Source: Stictocephala bisonia
Taxonomy: Eukaryota; Arthropoda; Insecta; Hemiptera; Membracidae
Direction: 5' to 3'
Length of the DNA: 64,000 bases
Assembly: GCA_035578905.1 (NCBI GenBank)
Contig: JAQJVL010000101.1
Location: forward strand, 2,131,051-2,195,050
The position numbers were made by a program, and so were the translations under genes. Each line of letters opens with the position of its first letter. Positions within the stretch are counted from its first letter, which is position 1. The notes beneath the pieces are model-generated. The model was given only the letters and a program-made list of their open reading frames with translations. It made no database searches and was not told the DNA's origin. Of the stretch, positions 46,386 to 60,080 are shown one piece after another.

Positions 46386-49147
46386 GCGTACAACCATTAC
46401 TATTAATATTATAATATACATTTATTAATATACTGTAAGTAGTGTATAGTACAATAGTACATATTCTGAATTAACAACTGGTATTTTTTCTATTTATTAT
46501 TTACTTTTTTCAAGAAAAGTTTATTATTTACTTCATAAACATAACTAAGTAAAATATCAGTTTCCTAACTTATTAGAGACAAAAGAACACAGTCAATAAT
46601 AACTCTAGGTTTTGCATATAAATGCAAGTTAAGAGTGTAAATTCTTTCTTAACATTAGTTTATAAATACAGGGTCACGTATAAATTAATCATATAAAATG
46701 TTCTTGGTTCTGGTCCAACAGTTGTATTACAGTATTTATTACTACAGTTAAAATAATTTGTAATATACATACTAATAACAATGCTTTTATCATTGCGTCA
46801 ATTTTCTTTCATTATTAATATGACTATGACTCAATTTCCCAAGTCAATGTTAAATGAAAGAATTTCGTATGTTTGTGAATCTCGATTGTTTATTCCTGTC
46901 TATCACATAATGTGACATTACTTAATGAATCCCAGATTTAATTATTAAATAAAATACATGTATTAGACTACTTACTATCTTACCAAAAGCTCGTAAATGT
47001 TTATTGACGTTGGATAAATAGTTTGTATTGCGGAAGTATCGACACACTTACAGGTACGAGAGAGCTACCACTTTCATTACGTCAGAACCAAACACCTCCA
47101 GAAGTGAGCGAACGTTTAGGATTCTACATCGAAGCTTAAATATTAAATATTTTTTTAAGTCCAATAGTTCCGCATGCAGAACCCTTCTTAAGTGGGTGAT
47201 CGTAGAATGAAAATTACTATATTATTGGTCAAAATCAAAATATATTCAATATTTTAAAATTATATGTTTTTTCATACAATTTATTTATAAATTGTGTCTT
47301 TATGGTGGTTTTTACCGAAATATATTTGCCAAAAGTAAAGGACTATTTTTAAATTAAATGCAAATTTACTTTGATTAATCATTTAAAAACTGCTATTATT
47401 TTGAAGTCTACAAAATTATGATTATAAAAAATTGTAAATTCATAAAACATCCAGAGTTATTTCTGCAGGGTGTGATTTCCCGTAAAACGATAGGATATTA
47501 TTAAAACAGTGAGCAATACCTGCTCACATTTCATTAACATTTCCGATCGTTTATTTTACGATGAATATAACATTATTTACATTCATTTCCTACTCATCTA
47601 CTTCATAAAAATGAATATCCAAGATGTGATTAAAACAGGTAAATGAAATGCTCTCTTGCGTCATCGTAAGGCTGAGTAACTTGCTGAAGGCAATGCTTTG
47701 TAATAACTCAAAAATGAAACATGACATTTGAATATAAGTAAAACTTCCTTTACGATTCTCTCCTGTCTGAGGATGGTCAAAGTTAACCGTAACCAACCGC
47801 CATAATGTCTATACCTACTTATTGTGTTTGTCGATTTTTGAACTTGTGTGCTCATCTTTTGGAAATTTATCGACATGTAATATGCTATTTATTTAAGATA
47901 CTATTTGTTACTATATTTGGTAGATTGCTGTTTGTTTCAGAGGTGTCTCTAATACACTGGTAAGTTATTTGTCTTTATTTATCAGGGTTAATGAGCTGCT
48001 GTCTTACCAGTGTATATACCTGGGCTCATATAGAGATAATTGTATCACACTATAAGTACATTTTGGTGTGTATTTTAAAACACTAAATCTCAGTAATTTT
48101 ATATTGTAAAGATTATACCTAAAATTTAGTAATCAATATTCCTTTAGGATCAAAATGTAACAATCTGAATAGATTTTGCAACAAAGTGAGATTGTAGTTG
48201 TTTGCATTTAAATTACATCAAATCTTTGAATGTGATGAACAAAAACTAAAACATATTTTTTAGTTACGAATAAAATGACTTTGAGTTTTTATCTAGCCAT
48301 GTTAATCAATAATTTAACACTTTTTTGTGTAAACTATTAGTAGTTGGCAAGACTATAAAAAGATCTAACACTGCGTAGTGGCTCAGTAAAAATTTTAATG
48401 AGAATGGACTGAAATATAATTAATACTTTATACGTAAATTATTAAATAAATATGTTGACTGAAAAGTTTTTTTTACACTGCTTTCCAAAAACGTGTTTTG
48501 TCTGCTTGTTTAGTAAAAGAGAGGCCGATCTGCTATTTAACCTTATTCTGCCCATTCCCCATAGACTATTGATTTACATGGGAACTTATTCAGACAGAGT
48601 AAGTGAACTTCCTGACAAAGCAAGGACTCAAACTTACGCTACCACTACCTCGGACTAAACGTCCTGACGCCTTTGACCGCTCCGCAACCGGATCCAAGTG
48701 GTTGTAGTAATTACATTGCCAAGATCTGTATTAGTTATTATGAAATGTTAAAATTCCAATAAAAATCCGTCTTCAGTCCAAATTGCTTTAATATTCTATT
48801 AGAATTTTGTAGATTATTGTCACATCTTCAGGCAATATTTCTGACAGATTTACCTTTCTTGCTGGAATTATGAAATCATGTATGACAGTCTATCATGGCC
48901 TTGCCTCATCATGTTCTGAACACCGGCTAAAATAACATATTTTGTGTGTGTTCTTTAAATATTTTTAATGGTTTTTTTTATCAGCGTATGTAGTGATACT
49001 GTATATGTAAGAACATAAATCCCAGGAAGAAAGGTAAATATGTCAGAAGAATTGTTATCCCTGAATGAGTGACTATAAGTCAAGAAATTGCAATAGGGAT
49101 ATAATAGGGTTATGTTTACATATATTTATGTATTTTAACCTTTTATA
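46386..49147. other. AT-rich intergenic sequence
   Basis: A 12-bp inverted repeat (TACACTGGTAAG at 47953-47964, CTTACCAGTGTA at 48003-48014) encloses about 38 bp and may be the tips of a small MITE. The ORFs at 47590-47876 (-) and 48452-48658 (+) are unsupported. Confidence 0.4.
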
Positions 49148-49310
49148 ATAAAAATCAAATCAAATTCTCTTTATTGCCATTAAGTACATATGGTACAATA
49201 TGCCAAGTCACAGTTAAGTGCAAAATAAAATAAACCATGTCAGTAATTGTAAAGAGCCTACTGACCATTGAGTACTAAAATGTTCTAAAATTAAAAGTAA
49301 ATTTATAAAA
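49148..49310 (-). mobile_element. LINE 3' end remnant
   Basis: On the minus strand the segment ends CAATAAAGAGAATTTGATTT followed by GATTT repeats, a simple-repeat tail after a poly(A)-like hexamer, typical of CR1/jockey 3' termini. Non-coding. Confidence 0.45.
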
Positions 49311-49985
49311 GACTAGGGGACACCCCTGCACGCTTCGCGTGCCAACCCCGACATGTGATTTTTGCCTATAAATAAGTAGATTAACTGTATAACGTAAAAT
49401 CACGATACTAAATTGATTTACAGTACCTCAACCACACTACTTGCGTTGCTACCTATTTATTAGTATAAATACCCAACGGTATTACTTGACCTATTTCAAA
49501 CGTTTTCATGTAATTTGTTTTTGTTTAACATCTGAAGATTAATGCATCAATAGGTTAATGTCAAATATACAAAATTCACCACATGTTTTAATTACCGAGG
49601 AAAAAAGGTTAACACCAAATACAGATCACCTGATCAAGTAAAAGTAGTGTGTGCTACACTCTCAAGGTGAAATGTATAACTACAATAAATCAAAACATAT
49701 ACAGTACTGTTGTTGTGAGAACTTCAATCTGCTTATGGCATGTGAAACTACATTAAACCATATGTCATATGTTTTTTGTAAACAATTCAGATTCTCCATT
49801 TGAATAACATGGGATCTTTAGGAGCCCGTGGGTCGGGACCCTGTGGACAGATCTGCATCAAACTTCACAGAAACCATCTCGGGAGTACACAGGACAACAT
49901 CCTAAAGTTTCATGGCGATCGGTTGGATGGTTTGGCAGCGCATAAACTTCAAATATACAAACATCCTCTTTTATAAATATAGATA
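49311..49985 (+). repeat. Dispersed element fragment (class unknown)
   Basis: It starts GGGGACACCCCTGCACGCTT, shared with 10573-10670. It ends with AGTTTCATGGCGATCGGTTG and ACAAACATCCTC, a phrase type common in arthropod RTE/SINE-like elements. No coding sequence. Confidence 0.45.
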
Positions 49986-50654
49986 TATTAGGTATATTAG
50001 GGTAGGTAAGCGTGGCTCTCATCAATAAATAAACAAAAACAGTAGTAATAAATAAGTAAATACATAGACAATAACAAATAAATAAATAATGTGACAGGAA
50101 ACAATAACATAGAAATTAAAAGATCAAGGACATATAGAATAAATAAAACTGGTAACATGTTGCCAACAATACAGAACTTAAAAACTACACACATTAAGCC
50201 TAGTTAAAATTAAAAATGAAGTCAGTTCGAAGACTTTGATGGAAAATCTCTATCAGGTTAAAAGTTGAAGGGATAGACTCATTATTTCGTCATTCAATAT
50301 TCGCATTACAACCCATAACCCCGTCTTATCTAAATCTAGTCTCATGGTATTAAGATCGCTCGTATTAACGCAGTACCGATGGATCGAGATCCACTTCTTG
50401 GATAACTTCTTGATTAAGATGCAACGAAAAACAGTCAGATATAGAAAAGTGCGTTAAAAAACAAAGAAATAATTCACACAAAAATCTTCTTTTAAACTTT
50501 TCTTTAAAGTTGGCACTAGTAGTACAGTGATTTAACGCAGCTACTAGGGAAAAAGTGTTGTGGAGATTGTTCGGTGCTCGGTCCTGGCGTCCACTCAATA
50601 GGTGCCTTTGGCTGTTAGAAATATCTAAGGTGTCCATGTTGGGTGGTAGTCAAA
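49986..50654. other. Spacer with a 90-codon ORF, unassigned
   Basis: The minus-strand ORF 50365-50637 encodes NFKEKFKRRFLCELFLCF-like sequence without a recognised family. It might be a LINE C-terminal scrap. Bases 49990-50160 are AT-rich with AAT/AAAT runs. Confidence 0.35.
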
Positions 50655-50805
50655 GTACGCTTGTTGTGTGAGTAAGAAAACTGAGAATTAGGCTTGTCAA
50701 TTAGCTGAAAATTAAATCAATTCCTCGTGGTTCGGATTTCATGTAGGTCCCTTAGTTGCCCTGGCTATTGGGCTATTAATAAATGGCTGTTTCTAAGTAA
50801 CTGAA
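50655..50805 (-). mobile_element. SINE-like dispersed repeat, partial copy
   Basis: Reverse-strand match to 10895-11045 (AGCCCAATAGCCAGGGCAAC, TTTCAGCTAA). Confidence 0.55.
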
Positions 50806-50926
50806 TTAGTAACAACGGCTACAGCCGGCGTTGTTGTAAGTGTGAGTTACGTGCCTTGGCATAAGGACCAAGGGGAAAGTTACCACTGTGGCAGATCTAT
50901 TGACAGACCGGCAGATGGGCAGGGCA

Positions 50927-50933
50927 TATAAGG
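50927..50933 (+). promoter_or_regulatory. TATA box of the gene starting at 50968
   Basis: TATAAGG, 41 bp upstream of the ATG, in a locally GC-rich context. The geometry matches the cuticle gene promoter at 11995-12002. Confidence 0.6.
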
Positions 50934-50967
50934 CGAGGCCAGTGATCCACCCACGTCTCCTGTCGAA

Positions 50968-50988
50968 ATGGCTTCTGCTATCACACTA
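50968..50988 (+). CDS. First coding exon of a probable secreted/cuticle-type protein (partial)
   Basis: ATG and six further codons (MASAITL) are followed by a strong GTAAGT donor at 50989. A tiny first exon, phase-0 intron, TATA box about 40 bp upstream and very short 5' UTR replicate the structure of the cuticular protein gene at 8-12 kb. The seven residues would be the start of a signal peptide. I found no convincing second exon in the remaining 13 kb on the plus strand, so the rest either lies beyond the window or has been lost. The product is unknown. Confidence 0.5.
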
Positions 50989-51464
50989 GTAAGTACTGAC
51001 TTAGACAAGCTAGATCTAGGAACAATTCGAACTTTTTGAATCTAGGAATATTCAAGCAGAATGTTTAAAATAATGTAGATAGTTGACGTGTAGATGTGTA
51101 ATAATTTGTTATGAGATATGAAGATTTAACATGTTATAGAATATTGTTGAAACTATCTAAACATATCGATACGACTGTTGTATATCGATCATTTGTACAT
51201 GTTCGGAAGTAATTTTCTATTTCAACGATTCTGTCAATAATAATAACCGCATCGTAACACTTGAAGTGACATTTGATATGTGAAGACCTTTCATAGTGTA
51301 CCATAAATTGGCTTTTTAAAAAAAAATGAGTACATTTATCCTTTTTTCACAGTGACTTTAAATGTCATTCGTTATGATCTACATGTAAAAAACCCTAGTA
51401 TCAACTTTTGGTTCACTGTAATGCGCCTTTAATAACCAAACTGATTTCATTATTCAATAATAAT
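50989..51464. other. AT-rich sequence, putative start of intron
   Basis: No repeats or ORFs recognised. Confidence 0.35.
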
Positions 51465-51540
51465 AAAAACACGAGCCGCACAGTAGAAATGAGGAAAGCG
51501 TATTTTGGCCTGCGGACGGTAATTCCATTGCTACGATAGG
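51465..51540 (+). repeat. Founder-like dispersed repeat before the GGGGCTGTATAG array
   Basis: It shares ACACGAGCCGCACAGT, the following CTGCGGACGGTA and CTACGATAGGGCTGT with 16370-16485. Confidence 0.6.
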
Positions 51541-52280
51541 GCTGTATGGGGCTTTCCAAAATGTAGCCCTGCATGGGGCTGTATAGGTCTGTATGGGGCC
51601 GTATAGGGATGTATGGGGCTGTATAGGGATATATGGGGCTTTCCAAAATGTAGCCCTGCATGGGGCTGTATAGGGCTGTATGGGGCTGTATAGGGATGTA
51701 TGGGGCTTTCCAAAATTTAGCCCTGCATGGGGCTGTATAGGGATGTATGGGGCTGTATAGGGCTTTTCAAAATGTGGCCCTGTATGGGGCTGTATAAGAG
51801 ATGTATGGGGCTATATGGGGCTTTCCAAAATGTAGCCCTGTATGGGTCTATATAGGGATGTATAGGGCTGTAGGGGGCTGTATAGGGATGTATGGGGCTT
51901 TCCAAAATGTAGCCCTGCATGGGGCTGTATAGGGCTATATGGGGCTGTATGGGGCTGTATAGGGCTGTATGGGGCTGTATAGGGATGTATGGGGCTTTCC
52001 AAAATGTAGCCCTGCATGGGGCTGTATAGGGCTGTATGGGGCTGTATAGGGATGTATGGAACTGTATAGGGCTTTTCAAATTGTAGCCCTGTATGGGGCT
52101 GTATAAGAGATGTATGGGGCTATATGGGGCTTTCCAAAATGTAGCCCTGTAGGGGCTGTATAGGGCTGTATGGGACTATATAGGGATGTATGGGGCTTTC
52201 TAAAATGTAGCCCTATATGGGGCTGTATGGGGCTTTCCAAAATGTAGCCTGTATGTGGCTGTATGGGGCTTTCCAGCGGT
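51541..52280 (+). repeat. 12-bp-based complex minisatellite
   Basis: GGGGCTGTATAG and GGGATGTATG dodecamers are grouped into longer modules, each closed by GGGGCTTTCCAAAATGTAGC and CCTGCAT. Module length varies with the number of dodecamers. Several minus-strand ORFs (up to 120 codons, PIQPYTAPYSPIQ-type) are by-products of the 12-bp periodicity, which never creates a stop. Confidence 0.95.
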
Positions 52281-52498
52281 GGCTTGGCAATATGGTAAAC
52301 GGCCACCTTAATATAAAACTTATTATTTTATTTATTAAGATAATCATAATGTTTACAGCTAAATCAAATCACAGGTACTTAGGTTTCCAGAACTTTCGAA
52401 AATAACAAAAAATTCCATAAAATATAACAAAAAAACACAATGATATAAACAATAAAAAAAATAACAAAGATTTGTTTACTCTTCTTATTCATGGTAGA
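52281..52498. other. AT-rich spacer between arrays
   Basis: Nothing recognised. Confidence 0.4.
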
Positions 52499-52963
52499 TG
52501 TTAAGAACCAGCCATAGATAGGCAGTAGATTATGTTTAGGTAAAATGTCCCCTATACTGTATTATGTTAAGAACCAGCCATAGATAGGCAGTAGATTATG
52601 TTTAGGTAAAATGTCCCCTATACTGTATTATGTTAAGAACCAGCCATAGATAGGCAGTAGATTATGTTCAGGTAAAATGTCCCCTATACTGTATTATGTT
52701 AAGAACCAGCCATAGATAGGCAGTAGATTATGTTCAGGTAAAATGTCCCCTATACTGTATTATGTTAAGAACCAGCCATAGATAGGCAGTAGATTATGTT
52801 CAGGTAAAATGTCCCCTATACTGTATTATGTTAAGAACCAGCCATAGATAGGCAGTAGATTATGTTCAGGTAAAATGTCCCCTATACTGTATTATGTTAA
52901 GAACCAGCCATAGATAGGCAGTAGATTATGTTCAGGTAAAGTGTCCCCTATACTGTATTATGA
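52499..52963 (+). repeat. 66-bp tandem array, 7 copies
   Basis: TTAAGAACCAGCCATAGATA at 52501, 52567, 52633 and onward. Copies are almost identical. The first two have TGTTTAGG and the rest TGTTCAGG; the last has AAAGTG for AAATG. Confidence 0.97.
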
Positions 52964-55900
52964 TTTTTACTCTCTGATTTGTAATCTTAATTTTTTTAAT
53001 GAAATCAAGTTATCAATTGATAGTCAGTTTCCAAGTTTTACTGTCTCACAGGTTTACATGAATGGACAATTCTTAGTTAATGTTTTTTTCTTCATAATCA
53101 CGTCCCTTTCACCAAAGAACCTGTAACGAGTCTACCTCTATCGGTAACTTCGGAACGTGTTTTTGTTGACCTTTCACATTAAAGTAGAGTTTGCAAAAGG
53201 GTGCCTGCTCAATAATCTACTTTCGTGGAGGTTTTTTTTAAAGATTTTTTCACTTTCCTCCGATAACCGATACACTGATTTTGATGACATTTGATTTCAT
53301 TTCGTACATTCTATATATAGATGAGAAGGTCATATATAGCACATGACAGTTTGGTTCTTGGAATTCACTCTAAGGCTTTCCCATGATCTCCAATGCTAAC
53401 ATTATTCACAATATTTTCTTCAGACGTTGCTCTAAACGCCATTTGTATATTGTTTTTTAAGTCTACTGTAACAATTTGCAACTGAACATTTTGTACAGTT
53501 TAGATTTGGGTATTAAAATGTTTCTATAAAATGTGAGTTATATGCATTCAGATAGTTTATTATAAATAAGCATAAATTGCTATACGGACTGGGAAATTGG
53601 TTGGGGGTGAGGGTGGTATTGGTGAGAGTAGAACAGCCAAGCAGCTAGTTTAAAAAAAGGCTTTTGAAAACTTTATTTAAAGAGGCCTCTCGGTTTCACA
53701 TGAAAAACTTTTCTAACAGGACAATATTCTTACATTCCCATCTACTTCAATTAAAATTATTTAATTTTTGCCTGAAACATAAATCCATCCTTTACTATAA
53801 TTCCCATGAATAATACACAGAAATAAAAATAATTGTATTTTATCCAAGTAAATAACAACTTTTTAACGAATACTGTGGCGAGATTATTTGCTGTTCTTTC
53901 CGAATCAATTAAACATAATTACACAAACTTTTATATTTCTGAAAAGACTAAAACTTAACTCATTGAAAGATGTTGTTACAGTGGAAGGATATTTAAATAT
54001 GTTATTAGATATTGGCAAGTAATTAGGATTGATGTGGTGCAACTGTTATGTATTATTTGTTATACTGACTCATTTCATTGTAAAATGTCAATCAAAACAA
54101 AAATCGATTTGATTTGGTTCGAGTTTATAAAAGTGAAACCATATTGTAACACAATTTAGTAGTAACAACTATAAATTTATTGAAAAAATTATTACTCTAT
54201 TGAAAAAATTAAGGGTAGTAAAAAAATGTATGGTAACACTTTTTTATTTATGGATACTTTTTTATGTTTGCTCTGGTAACAGTCTTTATAAAATCGATTG
54301 TTACTCGATTGAATTGATTCTGTGTGTAAGAAAGCAAAATGAACAATATTTATTATAACTCGATTATTAGCTAGTAAATAATTATTGTTTGGGATCAGTA
54401 CGAAAACCCCCTCAATGTTTCAATAAATGAAATGAACTGATGCCGTCCCAAATATTAGCTTTTCTAAAGTTTGGTGATGGAGGGACCTTTAAGGCTCTAA
54501 TTTCACCTCTTGACTCTTCAATATCGAGCTCTTGACTGTTATAACCCCCTGATAGAACCCTTTCGGGAGCTTGAAGTACATGCCTACTACTAACAATACA
54601 GGTTTAATACAACTAGACCCTATTAAAAATTAACTTTTTTTTTTAATTCTTAATATAAATGTAAATGAATCTTTATTTCTGATCACCTTAACTTTGCCTA
54701 CAAATTCGTCTGAATATAAAAGCTGAATATTTCCTCTATGTGTATTTCAATATATCACTTCACGCCTTAGTACTTTAAAATTTATATCAAGGAGGATACA
54801 ATGAGCCAAAAATGTGTTTATAGACTTAATTACATATTTTAATTACTTTGTACTCATAGTATTGGCACGGCCAACTTCCGAAATGTATATCAGTTAAATG
54901 CCAGGAGAGTTTTCATACCAATTCCACTTTAAACAAGTTTATAATTATTTGAAAATATCAATTAATTTGATATAATTGACCTCAGTATTTGTTTTACTGA
55001 AAGATTTCTTGAAGATATACCAAGTGAATATGTTTTATATAACGTTTAAATTGTTAATTGAATTGAAAAAATTCAATTTAGAAAATCACAGTAATTTAAT
55101 AAACATAAAAGAAGACTCAACACACATCCATGCGAATTTACTAGAATGACTGTCTCACTTTAACCAATATAATAGGAATAAATTCATTTTAAAAGCGTGG
55201 TATGTTAATAAAAGTAATTTTTAAATTTTTTGAGAGAGAATTATTTTCATATCAACATAATTACTCAATATATTTAATTTCGTTTTTCTTGTATTAATCT
55301 AAATAAGTTAAAATTTATAGTCCCTAAAGTGACATTAACTTGGTATATTTACTCACTCATGACTCTCCCTCTTCACCCCTTCCATTATAACCTCGTTCCC
55401 TCTAAAATGGACGATTATGTATTACTTTACAACGAAGTCTTGATAATGCCACTTTAACACAATGTAGTAACCACATAGGTTTAAGGAGGCTGGGGTAGAT
55501 TTATTTTCCATAAGACAATATTACAGAATATGCCAAGATTTTATGTATTTTTCCAATAAAATCATTGTTTACAGTAATTGTTATTTTGTAGATTGTTTAA
55601 TGGACAATGTTAATTGCTTATTGCATTTTCTTTTAAAAATGTTTATGTTTGTGGTATATGCACTTAAAACTGTTCTAATATCATAAATATATGAAAATAA
55701 AATATCAGTAAATGAAAAAGCAATCTAATATTGAACATTTATTTAATTATTTGTTAAAATTTAAATCGTTATAATTGTGCTGTATGTAAATGAAGTAATT
55801 TTTGTAAAGGTTGACCGTTAGACTTACATCTTTACTTCGTTTGGAAAACTTTGACGTTGGTCTTGTGGAGAATATGTTTGTGCTGCCCGTAAACCAATCC

Positions 55901-56504
55901 GGAAGTCAACAGAATTTCAGGTCACTTCAGCCCCTCACCTCCCCCCCTTAATTATTTCAAAACACTTAACTTTAGACAATGTTTAACATAGTCATTTAAA
56001 ATAGAAATGTTGATTACTAATCACGCGTCTTCCACTTTGTTCTTATTCGTGTGCGAATTTCCTCTCACAGGAAATGCTGTAACAGCTATGTATACGATAC
56101 GTGTTTGGCTCGACCCGTGTCAAGTGAGGGTGAGAGAGTGAAGAACATTCCAACACAACCGGGTGTGAGGTAAGAAAGTTGGCAGCACTGTAGGCGGGTG
56201 TTATACAGTGTTGGAAACAGACGTGATATGAAAGTAAAAACACCCAGTGTTTTCTCTAATTTTGGATAATTGGTATGTATCTAACGAAATGGTTTCTCAC
56301 GAACGAATCCGAATACTTGTTTATATTTAAATATATATTTAAAATCAGCTATTCCAGTCAAAATCTTAAGAAACTAAAGTTCAGTAATGTCTTTATGCAA
56401 ACGATTTAAATGTAATAGTAGACTTGGACTTAATTTTATAGTTAGAACTTTCTTCTTACATACATCTTGCAAAATTAGAAACGTTGTTCGTAACCAAACA
56501 ACTA
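52964..56504. other. Long AT-rich intergenic region
   Basis: No supported gene. A less AT-rich stretch at 56040-56230 carries a 66-codon minus-strand ORF without recognisable similarity. If the gene starting at 50968 is real, this is intron. Confidence 0.4.
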
Positions 56505-57000
56505 TTCATTAAATGCAGATGAGACTAAGGCAATAGTTTATTCAACAAAACAATATAGGGAAATAGCGCAAACAAACATGTTAAATGTACATGAAGCAGA
56601 ACAAATAAGCAGAATAAAATGTTTAGGTCTGCAAATTGACTAGACTAAGTCCTCCTGGAAAGGTTGATTGCTAACAGGATAAACTCGGTTCATTGCAACT
56701 GCTGGACAATGTAGGTGCTCTGAAATAAATTTGACGTGCTCACTTTCAATCATACATTTGTTACAGCCTTTGTTTAAGGGAGAAATATGTTCAAAAATAT
56801 TCTTAAAAGAATTTAAATACTGCAGAAGAAACGTTTATAAATCATTACGAAGAGGAAAATTACTGAATCCGTTAAAGATAATTTTTCCTCTTTAAGTATT
56901 CTAACTATGAATGCTCTTTATGCTCTTCAGTGCATTATGTATGTGAAAAATGCGGTTATAGAATTCGAGACACATAAGTAAAAGAAACTATAAAAAAGTT
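56505..57000 (+). pseudogene. LINE reverse transcriptase C-terminal remnant
   Basis: Plus strand from 56513: NADETKAIVYSTKQY, then SRIKCLGLQID and a stop. These are the N.NKTK..F and KFLGL.ID signatures found after the catalytic domain of LINE reverse transcriptases. In shifted frames follow SWKG, TRFIATAGQC, LQPLFKGEICSKI and YVKNAVIEFETHK (to about 56980). Fingers, palm and endonuclease are absent, and stops and shifts are numerous. Confidence 0.65.
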
Positions 57001-58089
57001 TTGCCTGAACTTTATTTTGTTTTTACTAAAAAACATCTTACATCGATTTAAAAAATCGTTGAGGAAAAAACAGAAACTATAATAACACGAAAATATATTA
57101 AGTCCAAATGGAAATTTCAAGGTTTTTTTTAATCAATAAACCCCCATACTGTTTGGATGAGATTTCTTAATATTGAGTAAAGAGCAGTTCAGGAATTTTT
57201 GTAGTGAAGGAGAATTTGTTATATTACTATATTATAATTAATATTTTACTTTAATCATGAAAACATAAGAAACTATTCATCTATAAAGTACTGTACTGTA
57301 TAAACGATTAAAGTTTTTGACCATTGACTAAATGTTTGTGCGTATTTTAAAGTCCGTATTTCATAAGTGTAGAATGAATGTGCACGACAAGTGTTAATAG
57401 CAATGACATTCTCAGAAATGTAATTAATTAACAGTTTAGTTACAAGGCTATTTGTTGACATTTCTGAGGAAATTAATAATTCGTTTCACTGGAAAGTTAA
57501 TTTGAATCTACGTTTTACGTCAATGAAATTTACTACTGTATTGTTATTACATATAATCCAGGTTTTTGATGACGATATGTTCTGATCTCAACAAACCAAT
57601 GCCAAAAACATGTCACGGAGGGATATTTCTACAAACAGCTGTGCTGCGGTTTAACTACATATATTCCATTATAGCCAGCGTATTCAAAGGATTTGCTTTA
57701 TATTTTGAGGTATACGAAATATTAATCTATTATTTTATGTGTGTACAAATATTAAATTATAAGTATAATTTTGATTTTTGTATGATAATCGTAACAATTT
57801 AAAACGGACTTTAAGTGATTGTAATTCATTACATATTTTACATTTCTTGATGTGTATTTCACCTAATTAAACACTAGTGACTATTGTAGTTCCGAAAAAA
57901 TGTATGTGGCCGTTTGTGAAATATTATTTATAAAAATAAATAACACGTTATGAAATAAAAATTAAGATGGATCATATAAATAATTTGCAATCTCTTTTAT
58001 ACTATCGTTGACTTTTTCTAATTACGTTTTATTAATTTTTAATGGGGGTTATATTCTCTGGATTGCATTGGGTTCTCTGTCGTATTTAC
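57001..58089. other. AT-rich spacer
   Basis: Two ORFs (57273-57461 -, 57566-57802 +) are AT-rich and not recognisable. Confidence 0.4.
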
Positions 58090-60080
58090 CGACATTGTGG
58101 ATGTAATGCAGATACGCTGTGGATGCTGGGGTATATAACGTTCAGTGCCTTACCATCAATCACGTGATACAGCGTTATTTACATATTATGTAACGAACAC
58201 TATATGTTGTATTTACCGATATCGAGGTTGTACTGCGGATATTTGCTGAGGTAGATAACGTTTACTGTCTCCACATCAATCAACTGATACGTCGTTGTTT
58301 AAATGTTATGTAACCAACACTATCTGTTGTATTTACCGATATCGAGAATGTAATGCGGATACTTGCTGAGGTAGATAACGTTCACTGTCTCCACATCAAT
58401 CAACTGATACGGCGTTGTTTATACGTTATGTAACCAACACTATCTGTTGTATTTACCGATATCGAGAATGTAATGCGGATACTTGCTGAGGTAGATAACG
58501 TTCAATGCCTTACCATCAATCACGTGATACAGCGTTATTTACATATTATATAACGAACACTATAAGTTGTATTTACCGATATCGAGAATGTAATGCGGAT
58601 ACTTGCTGAGGTATATAACGTTCAATGCCTTACCATCAATCACGTGATACAGCGTTATTTACATATTATATAACGAACACTATATGTTGTATTTACCGAT
58701 ATCGAGAATGTAATGCGGATACTTGCTGAGGTAGATAACGTTCACTGTCTCCACATCAATCAACTGATACGGCGTTGTTTATACGTTATGTAACCAAACA
58801 AATCTGTTGTATTTACCGATATCGAGGATGTACTGCGGATACTTGCTGAGGTAGGTAACGTTCAGTGTCTCCATATCAATCAACTGATACGTCGTTGTTT
58901 AAATGTTATGTTACCAACACTATCTGTTGTATTTACCTATATCGAAGATGTACTGCGGATACTAGCTGAGGTAGGTAACGTTCAGTGTCTCTATATCAAT
59001 CAACTGATACGTCGTTGTTTAAATGTTATGTTACCAACACTATCTGTTGTATTTACCGATATCGAGGATGTACTGCGGATACGTGCTGAGGTAGGTAACG
59101 TTCAGTGTCTCTATATCAATCAACTGATACGTCGTTGTTTAAATGTTATGTTACCAACACTATCTGTTGTATTTACCTATATCGAAGATGTACTGCGGAT
59201 ACTAGCTGAGGTAGGTAACGTTCAGTGTCTCTATATCAATCAACTGATACGTCGTTGTTTAAATGTTATGTTACCAACACTATCTGTTGTATTTACCGAT
59301 ATCGAGGATGTACTGCAGATACTAGCTGAGGTAAGTAACGTTCAGTGTCTCTATATCAATCAACTGATACGTCGTTGTTTAAATGTTATGTTACCAACAC
59401 TATCTGTTGTATTTACCTATATCGAAGATGTACTGCGGATACTAGCTGAGGTAGGTAACGTTCAGTGTCTCTATATCAATCAACTGATACGTCGTTGTTT
59501 AAATGTTATGTTACCAACACTATCTGTTGTATTTACCGATATCGAGGATGTACTGCAGATACTAGCTGAGGTAAGTAACGTTCAGTGTCTCTATATCAAT
59601 CAACTGATACGTCGTTGTTTAAATGTTATGTTACCAACACTATCTGTTGTATTTACCGATATCGAGGATGTACTGCGGATACGTGCTGAGGTAAGTAACG
59701 TTCAGTGTCTCTATATCAATCAACTGATACGTCGTTGTTTAAATGTTATGTTACCAACACTATCTGTTGTATTTACCGATATCGAGGATGTACTGCGGAT
59801 ACGTGCTGAGGTAAGTAACGTTCAGTGTCTCTATATCAATCAACTGATACGTCGTTGTTTAAATGTTATGTTACCAACACTATCTGTTGTATTTACCGAT
59901 ATCGAGGATGTACTGCGGATACGTGCTGAGGTAAGTAACGTTCAGTGTCTCTATATCAATCAACTGATACGTCGTTGTTTAAATGTTATGTTACCAACAC
60001 TATCTGTTGTATTTACCGATATCGAGGATGTACTGCGGATACGTGCTGAGGTAAGTAACGTTCCGTATCTCCACATCAAT
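58090..60080 (+). repeat. 120-bp tandem array, about 16.5 copies
   Basis: GTATTTACCGATATCGAGGA recurs every 120 bp. The left third is diverged and has a CAATCACGTGATAC variant; the right half is nearly uniform. Within the right half, units with ACCTATATCGAAGATG alternate with ACCGATATCGAGGATG units, giving 240-bp dimers (about 59160-59640). Because 120 is a multiple of three, one frame stays open for 395 codons (58908-60095). The differences between copies are mainly amino-acid-changing (Y/D, R/Q, L/R, G/S), which argues against a protein. Confidence 0.95.

Noticed and set aside
51413..52306. Minus-strand ORFs of the type PIQPYTAPYSPIQ
   Set aside because: They arise from 12-bp repeats that cannot generate stops; frames shift between modules, so no single protein is maintained.
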